Shown here: one piece after another, positions 9,170 to 17,892 of the stretch | How the letters are laid out: every line of letters starts with the position of its first letter | How positions within the stretch are numbered: position 1 is the stretch's first letter | NCBI GenBank assembly: GCA_037367405.1 | Contig: JAZKJV010011400.1 | Location: forward strand, 7,686,501-7,750,500 | Origin: Ottelia alismoides | Lineage: Eukaryota > Streptophyta > Magnoliopsida > Alismatales > Hydrocharitaceae | Length of the DNA stretch: 64,000 bases | Reading direction: 5' to 3' | The notes under the pieces: generated by a model | What the model saw: only the letters and a program-made list of their open reading frames with translations | Database searches by the model: none | Told to the model about the DNA's origin: nothing | Position numbers and translations under genes: made by a program

Positions 9170-11713
9170 ATGGATCGATATTCACATTGTCTAGTACTTT
9201 TCTGTCTGCTCTTGGTTGGTGAAGTGAGGGGCCAGGATCCGCAGCCCAGTCCTTCGCTGGTTCAGTCCACAGCACGTATTGGTTGGCCGGGCCTTCAGCC
9301 CAATGATCAATTGCTCTTGCCCAACGGTTGGTCGCTCACCCCTCAAGGTGAACAAATTGCGCTCGGAGACTTCCCTGTAAACGTACAGATCGACCCGACA
9401 GGTCAATTTGCAGCTGTGCTCCACTGCGGATACGGCCAGCATGAAGTTCGAATCGTTTCTATCAAAGACAAGCAGGCAGTCTCGTCGGCCAGGATCGAGC
9501 AAGGCTTTTATGGCCTGGCTTTCGTATCCGATGGCAAGTTCCTCGCGGTCAGTGGCGGGGAGGACGAGCAAGTCTACCTGTTTCCCTACCAACAGGGATA
9601 TCTTGCCAAGCCTCGCATACTCCAACTGGGCAATAAGCAAGACAAGTTTGTGGTATCAGGACTGGCCAATGCCGGTGATGACTTACTGGCGTGCGGATTG
9701 TTGGGCAACGAGTTAAGGTTTGTTTCACTCGATAACGGCTCTGTGCGTAAAGCGACACGTTTCCAGGAACAATCGTACCCTTATGCCGCCTGCGTGGATG
9801 AGGAGTCAGGAACCGCTTACGTCAGCTTATGGGGAAAGGCCGAAGTCGCAGCAGTCGATCTGAAAACAGGCGAGATTCGTCAGCGGTTTCCCGTGCTTAG
9901 TCACCCCACGGAAATGACGCTTGTCGACCAAGGAAAACTGCTCTATGTGGCTTGTTCAAACGACAATGGGGTTGTACTCCTGGATACCAATTCAGGTAAA
10001 CAATTGGAGGTGATCAAGACATCTTTGTATCCAAACTCGCGCAACGGCAGTACTCCTTCTAGCGTGTGCGTGTCGGCCGATCAGAAGGTGCTAATGGTCG
10101 CAAACGCAGACAATAACAACATCGCGGTCTTCGATATTCAGAATCGAGGTACCAGTCATTCGCTTGGCTTTATCCCTGTTGGCTGGTATCCGACCAGCGT
10201 TCGAGTCGGAGGCAATGATGAATCCCTGATCGTGGCCAACGGAAAAGGCCTGACATCGCGATCCAATCCGCACGGTGCCAATCCCAACAAGAATCCACCT
10301 GCGACCGTTCGCGAGTACATCGGTGGCCTCATGCAAGGGGCCCTGAGTATTATCAGTATGCCCAGCCCAGCGGAAATGGCGCGCATGACGCGTTTGGCAT
10401 TTTTAAACTCGCCTCTCAACGCGGAAAATAGTCGTCTCCTCGATGCTCCAGCCGGCGACAATCCAGTGCCGCGACAGAGCGGCGATCAGAGCCCAATCAA
10501 GCATTGCGTTTACATTATCAAAGAGAATCGAACTTACGATCAGGTATTCGGTGATATCCCTCGCGGTAATGGCGACTCTACACTCTGCATCTTCCCAGAG
10601 CGAGTGACTCCCAATCATCATGCTCTGGTTAACGAGTTTGTCTTGCTGGACAACTTCTATGTGGAAAGTGAAGTCAGCGCTGATGGTCACGAATGGACGA
10701 TGGCCGCTTACGCCACTGACTTCGTCGAAAAGACCTGGCCACTGACCTATCGTGGTGGACGTGGAAAACTGACCTATCCATCGGAAGGCAAACTGAAGAT
10801 TGCTGAGCCATCGAGCGGCTACTTTTGGGATAAGTGTCGCGAGAAGGGCGTGTCTTACTACAGTTTCGGGGAGTTCATCGAAAACGGAGCTACGCCCGAT
10901 GCACCGGCTACGACAAAAGTTGAAGCCCTCCAGGGACATTTCGATCCACTCTATCGATCGTATGACCTTGAATATCCAGATGTGCTGCGAGCCAAACGCT
11001 TTGTTGAGAAATGGAAAGAGTTTGAAGCCGCCGGCACGCTGCCGCAGTTCATGGTGGTACGCCTGCCCAATGATCACACCTATGGCACACGGGTCGGCAA
11101 GCGAACACCGACCGCCATGGTCGCCGAAAACGATCTGGCCCTCGGCCTGCTGATCGAAGCTATCTCCAAGACCGAGTCCTGGAAAAAAACAGCCGTGTTT
11201 GTAGTCGAAGACGATGCTCAAAACGGAGCGGATCACGTTGACGCTCACAGGACCGTAGCCATGGTACTCAGTCCCTACACTCGTCACGGTCGCGTGGACT
11301 CGACCATGTACTCCACCTCCAGCATGTTGCGTACGATGGGCCTGATACTTGGGCTCGATCCGATGACCCAGTTCGATGCTGCTGCGACTCCCATGTATTC
11401 CTCATTCCAAGCCACGCCAGACTTCACACCGTTTCAACATCGCGAACCAGAGGTTGATATCAATGCCATAAACCAGGCGACGGCTTGGGGGGCGGATCTC
11501 TCGGAGCAGTTGGACCTGAGCCGTGAAGATGCTGCCGACGACCTCCTGTTCGGGGATATCATCTGGCGAAGTGTCAAAGGGGCCGACCACCCAGCACCGC
11601 CACCAGTGCGCGCCGCATATGTCTTTCGAGAGGCGGAAGAAGAAGAAGAAGAAGAAGAAGAAGAAAACGATGACTCCGGTGAGTCGGATGAGCTGGACAC
11701 AAACGACCGTTGA
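9170..11713 (+). CDS. YncE-like beta-propeller / phosphoesterase fusion protein
   Basis: I place the start at ATG 9170, because it gives a signal peptide (MDRYSHCLVLFCLLLVGEVR, then GQD); an upstream in-frame ATG at 9068 overlaps the DUF1559 gene. From 9170 it has 847 residues. The first 400 or so form repeated beta-propeller blades of the YncE type (YVSLWGKAEVAAVDLKTGEI, ANADNNNIAVFDIQNRG). From about 435 on is a phosphoesterase domain of the alkaline phosphatase/phospholipase C-like superfamily (HCVYIIKENRTYDQVFGD, SADGHEWTMAAYATD, RLPNDHTYGT, VFVVEDDAQNGADHVDAHR). The tail is very acidic, with ten Glu codons in a row. Probably periplasmic; the natural phosphoester substrate is unknown. Confidence 0.9.
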   Translation: MDRYSHCLVLFCLLLVGEVRGQDPQPSPSLVQSTARIGWPGLQPNDQLLLPNGWSLTPQGEQIALGDFPVNVQIDPTGQFAAVLHCGYGQHEVRIVSIKDKQAVSSARIEQGFYGLAFVSDGKFLAVSGGEDEQVYLFPYQQGYLAKPRILQLGNKQDKFVVSGLANAGDDLLACGLLGNELRFVSLDNGSVRKATRFQEQSYPYAACVDEESGTAYVSLWGKAEVAAVDLKTGEIRQRFPVLSHPTEMTLVDQGKLLYVACSNDNGVVLLDTNSGKQLEVIKTSLYPNSRNGSTPSSVCVSADQKVLMVANADNNNIAVFDIQNRGTSHSLGFIPVGWYPTSVRVGGNDESLIVANGKGLTSRSNPHGANPNKNPPATVREYIGGLMQGALSIISMPSPAEMARMTRLAFLNSPLNAENSRLLDAPAGDNPVPRQSGDQSPIKHCVYIIKENRTYDQVFGDIPRGNGDSTLCIFPERVTPNHHALVNEFVLLDNFYVESEVSADGHEWTMAAYATDFVEKTWPLTYRGGRGKLTYPSEGKLKIAEPSSGYFWDKCREKGVSYYSFGEFIENGATPDAPATTKVEALQGHFDPLYRSYDLEYPDVLRAKRFVEKWKEFEAAGTLPQFMVVRLPNDHTYGTRVGKRTPTAMVAENDLALGLLIEAISKTESWKKTAVFVVEDDAQNGADHVDAHRTVAMVLSPYTRHGRVDSTMYSTSSMLRTMGLILGLDPMTQFDAAATPMYSSFQATPDFTPFQHREPEVDINAINQATAWGADLSEQLDLSREDAADDLLFGDIIWRSVKGADHPAPPPVRAAYVFREAEEEEEEEEEENDDSGESDELDTNDR
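11636..11665 (+). repeat. (GAA)10 microsatellite in the phosphoesterase gene
   Basis: Ten uninterrupted GAA codons encode ten glutamates near the C-terminus of the YncE/phosphoesterase protein. Slippage here would change the length of the acidic tail in whole codons without shifting the frame. Confidence 0.97.
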
Positions 11714-11757
11714 CAGTCCGCACAGTTTTCTGTCGTGGGCCATTCCTCTGAATACTT

Positions 11758-12261
11758 ATGAAAGCACTGGGCAGAATGAATATAACTGAAATCCCGCTCG
11801 AGAGAGTTATCATCGATAACATCCCAGGCGCGGCCAAGGAAGGTGCCGCATTAGTAGGCGTTTCGATAGACGATACGCCGATCGATATTGTAAAGTCCAT
11901 CAATACCTATTTGGCCAAGCCACCGAAACGCATGTGGTTCAAAAGAATAGACAATTGGACTGATCGGGCGATGCCACTGGGAGCCCTCTGGGGATTGCAG
12001 ATGATCCGGGAGTTTGATTGGGAGTGGGTGCATCTGCTGCATCACGAACATAATGCCGCGAGATTAGTCGGGGTCTTTGACCGACGTCGATCGATTGGCA
12101 TTTACCCTTTTCATTTTGTTTATGGATGTGTCCATAATCGCGTGTACCCAACTGTGGAACTGGCCTTCAATATGCTCAAGACTGGAGCGATTCCCTCATT
12201 TGCCGAGGGTGCATTGGAGAACCTTATGGATGGTGTGCAGCATATCGTTCCACCAGCATAA
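11758..12261 (+). CDS. Conserved-looking protein of unknown function, possibly DUF3806-like
   Basis: A 167-residue soluble protein (161 if it begins at the second ATG, 11776). It has no signal peptide or membrane segment. The stretch LGALWGLQMIREFDWEWVHL followed by SIGIYPFHFVYGCVHN at residues 77-125 has the look of the DUF3806 family (a short domain with Gly, then Glu-Trp, then a Phe/Tyr-Pro segment), but this is from memory and weak. It starts 44 bases after the phosphoesterase gene on the same strand and may be co-transcribed. Codon use resembles its neighbours, so it is probably a real gene. Confidence 0.65.
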   Translation: MKALGRMNITEIPLERVIIDNIPGAAKEGAALVGVSIDDTPIDIVKSINTYLAKPPKRMWFKRIDNWTDRAMPLGALWGLQMIREFDWEWVHLLHHEHNAARLVGVFDRRRSIGIYPFHFVYGCVHNRVYPTVELAFNMLKTGAIPSFAEGALENLMDGVQHIVPPA

Positions 12262-12600
12262 ACTGACAACTCCTGAGGCTTGGGCTCTCGCCCAGGTTGT
12301 TGGCTGCCGACATTCAGTTGAACTGGACGATCTCGTGGGGTGGGGTGGTGAATGCGTGCGCGAGAGATTGTGCGTGCCTGGTAGACAGTCCACCGTCTGG
12401 CGGGCGGTGGCTACGTCGTGAGTCCAGCGTCTGGCGGGCGATGGCTACGTCGTGGTGAGTTGGGGTCGGCCGGAATGATTGATTGTGCTGTCGGTATTCG
12501 ATAGACTGCCCACCTAACCTGCCCGCAGCGCTTTGGTAATCACTTGCCGATCGCTGGTGCCTTGGCTCGCCGCCCCAACTTCCCCACGCCAGAGAACATC
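12262..12600. other. Intergenic region carrying a repeat cluster
   Basis: About 340 bases before the Gfo/Idh/MocA gene. It holds the extended palindromic repeat copy at 12340-12414 and a second tandem copy at 12422-12454. No RNA gene or protein-like frame is visible. A frame from 12544 extends the oxidoreductase upstream but is not likely to be translated. Confidence 0.6.
12340..12454 (+). repeat. Dispersed palindromic repeat, extended copy 3 plus tandem copy 4
   Basis: 12388-12420 and 12422-12454 are tandem 33-base copies that differ at two positions (CACCGTCT versus CAGCGTCT, and GCGGTGG versus GCGATGG), each with the palindromic arms GTCCACCGTCT and GGCGGTGGCTAC. The first copy is preceded by about 48 bases (TGGTGAATGCGTGCGCGAG and on to TGTGCG) that recur in front of the copy at 14786, which makes the element about 75 bases long there. 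Confidence 0.8.
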
Positions 12601-14010
12601 ATGTCTCAAGCTTCATCGTCCAGTCCTTCATCGAGTCTGGTAGGCATTGCGCGCGGTTCGCGGCGGGGCTTTATCTCGCTGGCCGCTTCGACTGTTTTCA
12701 GCTTCAGTATTGTCCCCAGGCATGTACTGGGCGGCCCGGGGTATATCGCGCCTAGCGAGCAGGTGCGGATGGCGGGCATTGGGGCAGGGGGCATGGGCGG
12801 TGGTGACATTGCTACGTTCACCAAACTGGGCGCCAGCTTCGCAGCTATTTGCGATGTCGACCAGCAGCGAGCAGCCGGTACCTTTGCGGCCCACCCCGAT
12901 GCGCGGCGCTACAAAGACTTCCGTGAAATGCTGGACAAAGAAGCGGCCCATATCGATGCCGTCTGTGTAGGTACACCCGACCATACGCATGCCGTGGCTT
13001 CGATGGCTGCCATCAAAGCAGGTAAACATGTCTACTGCCAAAAACCGCTGACGCACACGCTCTTGGAATGCCGCGAGCTAACCAAAGCAGCCCAAGCGGC
13101 CAAGGTGATGACCTCGATGGGCAATCAAGGTCACGCCAGCGAAGGAGCGCGACTAACCAACGAATGGATTCAAGCCGGCATTATCGGCGAAGTGCGCGAA
13201 GTGCATGTCTGGACCGATCGCGCGGGTAAACATTGGAAACAAGGTATCGGCAGACCAACCGATACGCCTGCGGTGCCAGCTACCTTGGACTGGAACCTTT
13301 GGCTGGGCCCCATTCAAGAGCGGCCCTATAACCCCGCGTATGCTCCGTTCGGATGGCGTGGCTGGTGGGACTTTGGTACTGGAGCACTGGGAGATATGGG
13401 CTGCCATATCATCGACCATCCCGTCTGGGCGCTCAAACTGGGTGCCCCGATCTCGGTCGAAGCAACCACGACGCATGAAGGTACGCTGAACGAATCAAAC
13501 CAGGTCAACATGGAATCGTTCCCCAAAGCCGCGATGGTAACCTATCATTTCCCAGCTCGCGACGCTGGCAAACTGCCTCCAGTAGTCATGACCTGGTACG
13601 ACGGTGGATTGATGCCGCCGACACCAGTTGAGATGACAGGTAATCAGCGCTTGCCTGACAATGGCGTGTTATATATCGGCAGCCGCGGGAAAATGTATCA
13701 CAGCTCACACGGTGGCATGCCACATCTACTGCCCGGTGAACTACATCAGCAAGCAGACAAGCTTGCCCCCACTATGCCGCGCTCACCAGGTCATTATGAA
13801 GAATGGTACCAAGCATGTAAGACCGGCCAGCAGCCAATGGCTAGCTTTGATTATTCAGGGCCGATGACCGAGACAGTCTTGCTGGGTGTCTTGGCGCAAC
13901 GCGCACCCGGCCAACGTCTGTTGTGGGACGCAGCCGAGTTGAAAGTGACCAATCTGCCCGCGGTTAACCAGTACATTCACACCGAATATCGCCAAGGCTG
14001 GTCACTATGA
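12601..14010 (+). CDS. Tat-exported Gfo/Idh/MocA family oxidoreductase
   Basis: NAD(P)-dependent sugar dehydrogenase-type protein. I start it at ATG 12601, which leaves a twin-arginine signal at the N-terminus (GSRRGFISLAAS, Arg21-Arg22, then a hydrophobic stretch to about residue 45); an ATG at 12544 would add 19 unrelated residues. From there it has 469 residues. The dinucleotide-binding motif GIGAGGMGGG is at 59-68. The family's EKP motif is QKP at 147-149 (HVYCQKPLTHTLLECREL), a substitution common in the exported planctomycete branch. The C-terminal domain has the family's beta-sheet with WWDFGTGALGDMGCHIIDHP. Its stop overlaps the DUF1080 start (ATGA), so both act together, probably on a glycoside outside the cytoplasm. 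Confidence 0.94.
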   Translation: MSQASSSSPSSSLVGIARGSRRGFISLAASTVFSFSIVPRHVLGGPGYIAPSEQVRMAGIGAGGMGGGDIATFTKLGASFAAICDVDQQRAAGTFAAHPDARRYKDFREMLDKEAAHIDAVCVGTPDHTHAVASMAAIKAGKHVYCQKPLTHTLLECRELTKAAQAAKVMTSMGNQGHASEGARLTNEWIQAGIIGEVREVHVWTDRAGKHWKQGIGRPTDTPAVPATLDWNLWLGPIQERPYNPAYAPFGWRGWWDFGTGALGDMGCHIIDHPVWALKLGAPISVEATTTHEGTLNESNQVNMESFPKAAMVTYHFPARDAGKLPPVVMTWYDGGLMPPTPVEMTGNQRLPDNGVLYIGSRGKMYHSSHGGMPHLLPGELHQQADKLAPTMPRSPGHYEEWYQACKTGQQPMASFDYSGPMTETVLLGVLAQRAPGQRLLWDAAELKVTNLPAVNQYIHTEYRQGWSL

Positions 14011-14738
14011 TCGAGCAACCACGTGCCAAGGTCGGGTTAATCAAGGTCGCCAGCATGATAGCCGTCAACTGGCTGGTCGTCATGGTATGCTTCTCGCCCA
14101 GCGCGCTGGCAGGCGACAATGAGTTGACCTCTGACGAGCGGGCAGCCGGATGGGTGCTGCTGTTCGATGGTCACTCAACCAATGGCTGGCTGGACGCGCT
14201 GGAGCAGCCGGTGTCTGACTCGCATGTGCAGGCTGGAACGCTGAATCCCCATCCATGCCATTACATGCTGATTCATCGCGAGCAGTTTGCCGACTTCAAG
14301 CTGTCGCTGGAATTCAAAATCAGCCCCAAGTGCAATAGCGGCATATTCCTGCGCACTTTCCCGCTCCAACCTCGCGCAGGTAAAGACGTGGGCTACAACG
14401 GCTTGGAGGTGGCCATCGATGATACGACAACCAACGGTTACCACGATACCGGCGCGCTCTACGACCTGGTGCGGCCATCGGTCAATGCCATGAAACCAGC
14501 CGGCCAATGGAACCACATGCAGATCACTTGCCAGCAAAATAGGATCGAGGTGCTCGTCAACGATGTACTAGTAACTCGCACCGACTTGGATCAGTGGACC
14601 ACAGCCAACAAGCGACCGGATGGTACTGATCACAAGTTCGATGTCATCTATAAAGACCATCCACGCCGCGGCTACCTGGGATTGCAAGATCATGGCGGCG
14701 ACGTGTGGTACAAGAACATTAAACTACTGCGTTTGTAG
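14007..14738 (+). CDS. DUF1080 (3-keto-disaccharide hydrolase-type) secreted protein
   Basis: A 243-residue secreted protein with a signal peptide at residues 1-35 (hydrophobic NWLVVMVCFSPSALAG). The rest is one DUF1080 domain, a concanavalin-like beta sandwich: GWVLLFDGHSTNGWLDALEQ at the start, FKLSLEFKISPKCNSGIFLR in the middle, and GYLGLQDHGGDVWYKNIKLL at the end. Members of this family have been linked to hydrolysis of 3-keto glycosides. It is translationally coupled by ATGA overlap to the Gfo/Idh/MocA gene, whose family can oxidise sugars at C3, so an oxidise-then-cleave pair is a reasonable inference. Confidence 0.92.
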   Translation: MIEQPRAKVGLIKVASMIAVNWLVVMVCFSPSALAGDNELTSDERAAGWVLLFDGHSTNGWLDALEQPVSDSHVQAGTLNPHPCHYMLIHREQFADFKLSLEFKISPKCNSGIFLRTFPLQPRAGKDVGYNGLEVAIDDTTTNGYHDTGALYDLVRPSVNAMKPAGQWNHMQITCQQNRIEVLVNDVLVTRTDLDQWTTANKRPDGTDHKFDVIYKDHPRRGYLGLQDHGGDVWYKNIKLLRL

Positions 14739-14811
14739 AGGTGGGTGGCGAATGTGTGCGCGAGTTTGTGCGTAGTGTGTAAATCGTCCACCGTCTAGTG
14801 ACGGTGGCTAC
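14738..14811 (+). repeat. Dispersed palindromic intergenic repeat, extended copy 5
   Basis: The palindromic core GTCCACCGTCT ... GACGGTGGCTAC is at 14786-14811. It is preceded by the same leader as copy 3 (GTGGCGAATGTGTGCGCGAG, then TTTGTGCG), with small gaps. It lies directly behind the DUF1080 stop codon. Confidence 0.8.
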
Positions 14812-14976
14812 CCCAACTCTACGACCTGGCGGATAGCTGGGAAGTGTGAAAAGTCGCGCAGTTCAATTGGGTCGCTCGGCCGTTGATTACAATGGCGATA
14901 GGCAAGCGATACCGACGGGTCGAGACCGTCGGCTGAAGAGTTGGCGAGTTGACTGAGCAGTTGTGAAGATCCGCGA

Positions 14977-16239
14977 ATGAGTAATCGACGAGAATTCTGT
15001 AAGTCAGCCGCTGCTGCGGCGGCGGGCTGTGCTGTGTTGCCTGGATGGTTGCAAGCGGCCGTGGCCGCCCAACCGCAGCGAATCCTATTACGCTCGTCCT
15101 GGCAGGTGGTCAATATCGGTGACATTGCCCACACCTCAGGCGTGCTGGCTCTGCTGCAGCGATACTTGCCCAACACGGAGGTCCGCGTGTGGGTCTCCAA
15201 TGACTTTTCACCTGAAGTTGCGGCGATGAATCTGCGCCGGTTCCCGAACTTTCAGGCCGTCCAAGGTACGATCCGCACCACGGGCCGCGCGAACAATCCC
15301 GCTTTGCAGTCGGCTCTCGATTGGTGCGATTTTCTGCTGCATGGCTCCGGTCCCTCGCTGGTAGCTCAAAGAGACCTGGCAGCCTTTGTGCGCTTCTATG
15401 GCAAGCCCTTCGGCGTGTATGGAATCACCTACAGCGGCGGCAACACAGAAGCGGCTGCCCTGATGTCGCAAGCGAAGTTCGTCTATTTTCGTGATTCGGT
15501 TTCGCTGAATGTGGCTCGACAAGAACAGATATCCAGTCCTGTCATGCAGTTTGCGCCTGATGGCGCATTCGGTTGCGATTTGCGTAGTGACTTCGCAGCC
15601 AGACTATTCCTGGCAGCCAATCGACTGGTCACCCGCAGGTTCGTTTGCTGCGTGCCTCGCGCGCGGTTTACACCGTACTGGTTGCTACGCAGCAGCTTTC
15701 CCTATGATCCCGTCAGGGATGCCCGCAATCAGCAGATGTTTGACCTGGATCATGCTCCGCTGCGCAGGGCGATTGAATTGCTGGTGCGCCAAGCGTCGAT
15801 GAAAGTTCTGATTTGCCCCGAAGACCAAACGCAGATGAGGATCGGACGCGAATGGATCTACAACAGGCTGCCACCCGACGTCCAACAGCAAGTTGTATGT
15901 CGAGATACATTCTGGTTGCCAGATGAAGCCATTAGTGTCTTTGTTCGTTCAGTCGGAGTGTTCGGTTTGGAAATGCACAGTCCAATCATGTGCATCGGCA
16001 ACGGCGTTCCGGGGATTGTGGGGCGATTTGCCGAGCAAACCAGTAAAGGATTTATGTGGCGCGATATTGGATTGAACGATTGGTTGTTCGATTTTGATCA
16101 AGAAGAAAGTAAGGCGCTGTATCCCCAAGCGGTCCTGAGGATGGCAACCGACAATGTATATGCCAAACGCATGGTCACTCGCGCTTTGGGCGTAGTCAAT
16201 GGAGTGCAAGCGCAGGCGACTACTGCGATCAGTCTCTAA
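14977..16239 (+). CDS. Polysaccharide pyruvyl transferase family protein with Tat-like leader
   Basis: A 420-residue protein of the WcaK-like polysaccharide pyruvyl transferase superfamily, which adds pyruvyl ketals or glycosyl-type groups to exopolysaccharides. Family features: NIGDIAHTSGVLALLQRYLP at about 46-65, the segment FLLHGSGPSLVAQRDLAAFVRFYGKPFGVYG split around residues 120-150, YFRDSVSLNVAR at about 170, then a second half with KVLICPEDQTQM and the conserved late segment VFGLEMHSPIMCIGNGVP. Unusually, it begins MSNRREFCKSAAAAAAGCAV, a twin-arginine-type leader with an Ala-rich hydrophobic core, so it may be exported rather than cytosolic. It follows a repeat-containing spacer and is probably transcribed on its own. 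Confidence 0.82.
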   Translation: MSNRREFCKSAAAAAAGCAVLPGWLQAAVAAQPQRILLRSSWQVVNIGDIAHTSGVLALLQRYLPNTEVRVWVSNDFSPEVAAMNLRRFPNFQAVQGTIRTTGRANNPALQSALDWCDFLLHGSGPSLVAQRDLAAFVRFYGKPFGVYGITYSGGNTEAAALMSQAKFVYFRDSVSLNVARQEQISSPVMQFAPDGAFGCDLRSDFAARLFLAANRLVTRRFVCCVPRARFTPYWLLRSSFPYDPVRDARNQQMFDLDHAPLRRAIELLVRQASMKVLICPEDQTQMRIGREWIYNRLPPDVQQQVVCRDTFWLPDEAISVFVRSVGVFGLEMHSPIMCIGNGVPGIVGRFAEQTSKGFMWRDIGLNDWLFDFDQEESKALYPQAVLRMATDNVYAKRMVTRALGVVNGVQAQATTAISL

Positions 16240-16261
16240 TCGTCGCGAATGGCTTTTGATG

Positions 16262-16515
16262 TTGCGCCTTTTTGAGTCACATCTCCCAGCGGTCACGGCA
16301 TGGGAGGGCGAGGTTCCACCCGAGCCTTGGGCTGGTAGCGCGAATGCGGTCCCATTGGAATTCAAGTTTTGAATCATGGCGCGAAGCGCAGACAAACGTC
16401 CGCAGGTCATTTATGCCAGGCCGTTAACACCCATGAATCTTTGGTTGGTGATACAAACCGAAAGCTCGGCGGTGGCCTCGCCCTCCCAGCGTTCCTGTGC
16501 TTGGGAGAGGTGGTG
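16262..16515. repeat. Second intergenic repeat family: inverted pair of hairpin elements
   Basis: The whole 300-base spacer between convergent genes is built from two oppositely oriented copies of one element. The left copy (about 16284-16336) has TGGGAGGGCGAGGTTCCACC at 16301-16320; the right copy (about 16464-16512) has GGTGGCCTCGCCCTCCCA at 16471-16488, the reverse complement apart from a short deletion. Each copy also forms its own hairpin, with CTCCCA and TGGGAG arms around a 12- or 13-base loop. I see no gene in the stretch between them. Confidence 0.65.
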
Positions 16516-16538
16516 CTAGCGACTGGGGACAGCCGGCT

Positions 16539-17069
16539 CTACGGCTTCTGACGCACTAACTTCATGTGGCCGCAGTGCTCGGGCGAGGGTTTGCCCTCCC
16601 ATGACTCGCCTTGGATCTCGATGTGGTCTTCATCGACAAAGGTCAGCGTAGCGCCATGCATGTGCGCGTCTTTGGCTGGATCAAGATTGGTGCCGCCAGT
16701 GAACTGCCAACGGATTTTGTTGGCGGGCGACGCCGGATCGGCCTTCATGCGTGGCTGGTTGCCCAGCATGCAATAGTGCGTCATCAACAAGTCGTCCTTG
16801 TCCATGTGGTAGACCGAAATCATTTCCATGTCGCTACCTGGAAACAAGGTTTCATGAACCGCTGAACCGCCAGCGGTCACGCGCACGACCGATATCACCT
16901 TGTCGGTTGCCTTGCCATCTTTGTCGGCTTCAACCCATGTGCCTGCCAATTGCTTGAGCTTCTCGAACCTGGCATTCTGTGCAGCCAGCTTCTTCGAGCC
17001 ATCATCGGCGCAAAGCATCGAGGACAGGGTCAATAAAACAAAACCAGCGGCCAATAGTTTCTGCACCAT
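16539..17069 (-). CDS. Secreted DUF1579-like protein
   Basis: I start it at the ATG whose codon ends at 17069, because GGAG lies eight bases upstream; ATGs further upstream would place the signal peptide inside the protein. It has 176 residues: signal peptide 1-20 (VQKLLAAGFVLLTLSSMLCA), then a small beta-barrel-like domain with LKQLAGTWVEADKDGK, VTAGGSAVHETLFPG, MISVYHMDKDDLLMTHYCM and LTFVDEDHIEI. This pattern (a Gly-Thr-Trp start followed by a lipocalin-like set of strands) is that of the DUF1579 and related calycin proteins. Function and ligand are unknown. It is convergent with the pyruvyl transferase-like gene. Confidence 0.78.
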   Translation of the reverse strand: MVQKLLAAGFVLLTLSSMLCADDGSKKLAAQNARFEKLKQLAGTWVEADKDGKATDKVISVVRVTAGGSAVHETLFPGSDMEMISVYHMDKDDLLMTHYCMLGNQPRMKADPASPANKIRWQFTGGTNLDPAKDAHMHGATLTFVDEDHIEIQGESWEGKPSPEHCGHMKLVRQKP

Positions 17070-17208
17070 TTGCATTCTCCAATCGGAAAAGGGGATTCGA
17101 CCAGCGAGCCCTGACAACTGGCCCGGCCAGCCAGCAACTCGCACTTCTATAAATTGGTCGCTCCCCTGCGGTGCAACTCGACAAAGCTCACGAGAAAAAG
17201 ACGCAGAT

Positions 17209-17892
17209 TTAGGATAGGCCGGCCTGGCAGTCGGCTTTATCATCCACTTGGGCTTGAGCGATCAAGCTGAGCAGATAACTGACTTCAACCGGCTTGGTCG
17301 TATGATGGTCGAACCCTACCTCGCAAGCGCGTTGACGATCTTGATCCTGGCCCCAGCCGGTCATGGCTATCAGCAAGATACTCTGGCCCCAAGTCGCTTG
17401 GCGAATGGTTCTGGCGACTTCATAGCCATTCATTTTGGGCAAACCAATATCCAGCAGAATCGTATCGGGTTGTTCGAGCTCAGCTAGCTCAAGCGCCATT
17501 TGGCCATCGAACGCGAGGTAGACCTCGTGGCCCAAACATTGCAACAACAAACAGAGCGTACGAGCCGCATCTTCATTGTCGTCGACGACCAGTATGCGTT
17601 TGGGGACTGAAGCGCCTGGCGCAGAGGCCGGGTCATTGCCTGTTCGACTGCCGCACAGTTGTCCCGATTTTGTAGGCAAAGTTACGATGAAGGTACTGCC
17701 TTGATTCAGCCCGGCACTAGCAGCTGAAATACAACCATCATGTAGTTCAACCAGGCGTCTGGCCAGGCTCAGACCAATCCCAAGTCCGCCGTGGGTGCGT
17801 TCCAGGGCTGGTTCTACTTGGGCGAACATCTCGAAGACCGGCTTGTCAATCATCTTCGTATTGTCAGCGTTACTTGTAAAGCCACTAGCCAA
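17209..17892 (-). pseudogene. 5'-truncated hybrid histidine kinase/response regulator
   Basis: This frame keeps only the end of a hybrid sensor kinase. Residues 20-75 are the last part of a HATPase domain (FEMFAQVEPALERTHGGLGIGL, split here at the F-box and the G-box GGLGIGLSLA). Residues 98-215 are a complete receiver domain with the acid pair D104-D105, phosphoacceptor D148 (TILLDIGLPKMNG), T178 and K200. The sensor region, the phosphoaccepting histidine and the N-box are missing, and I find no matching pieces in any frame upstream as far as the next gene at 18056. It is therefore a gene remnant, or at most an expressed receiver. The N-terminal 19 residues do not resemble kinase sequence. 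Confidence 0.75.

Noticed and set aside
10403..11287. 294-codon minus-strand frame
   Set aside because: Entirely antisense to the phosphoesterase domain, whose motifs are unmistakable.
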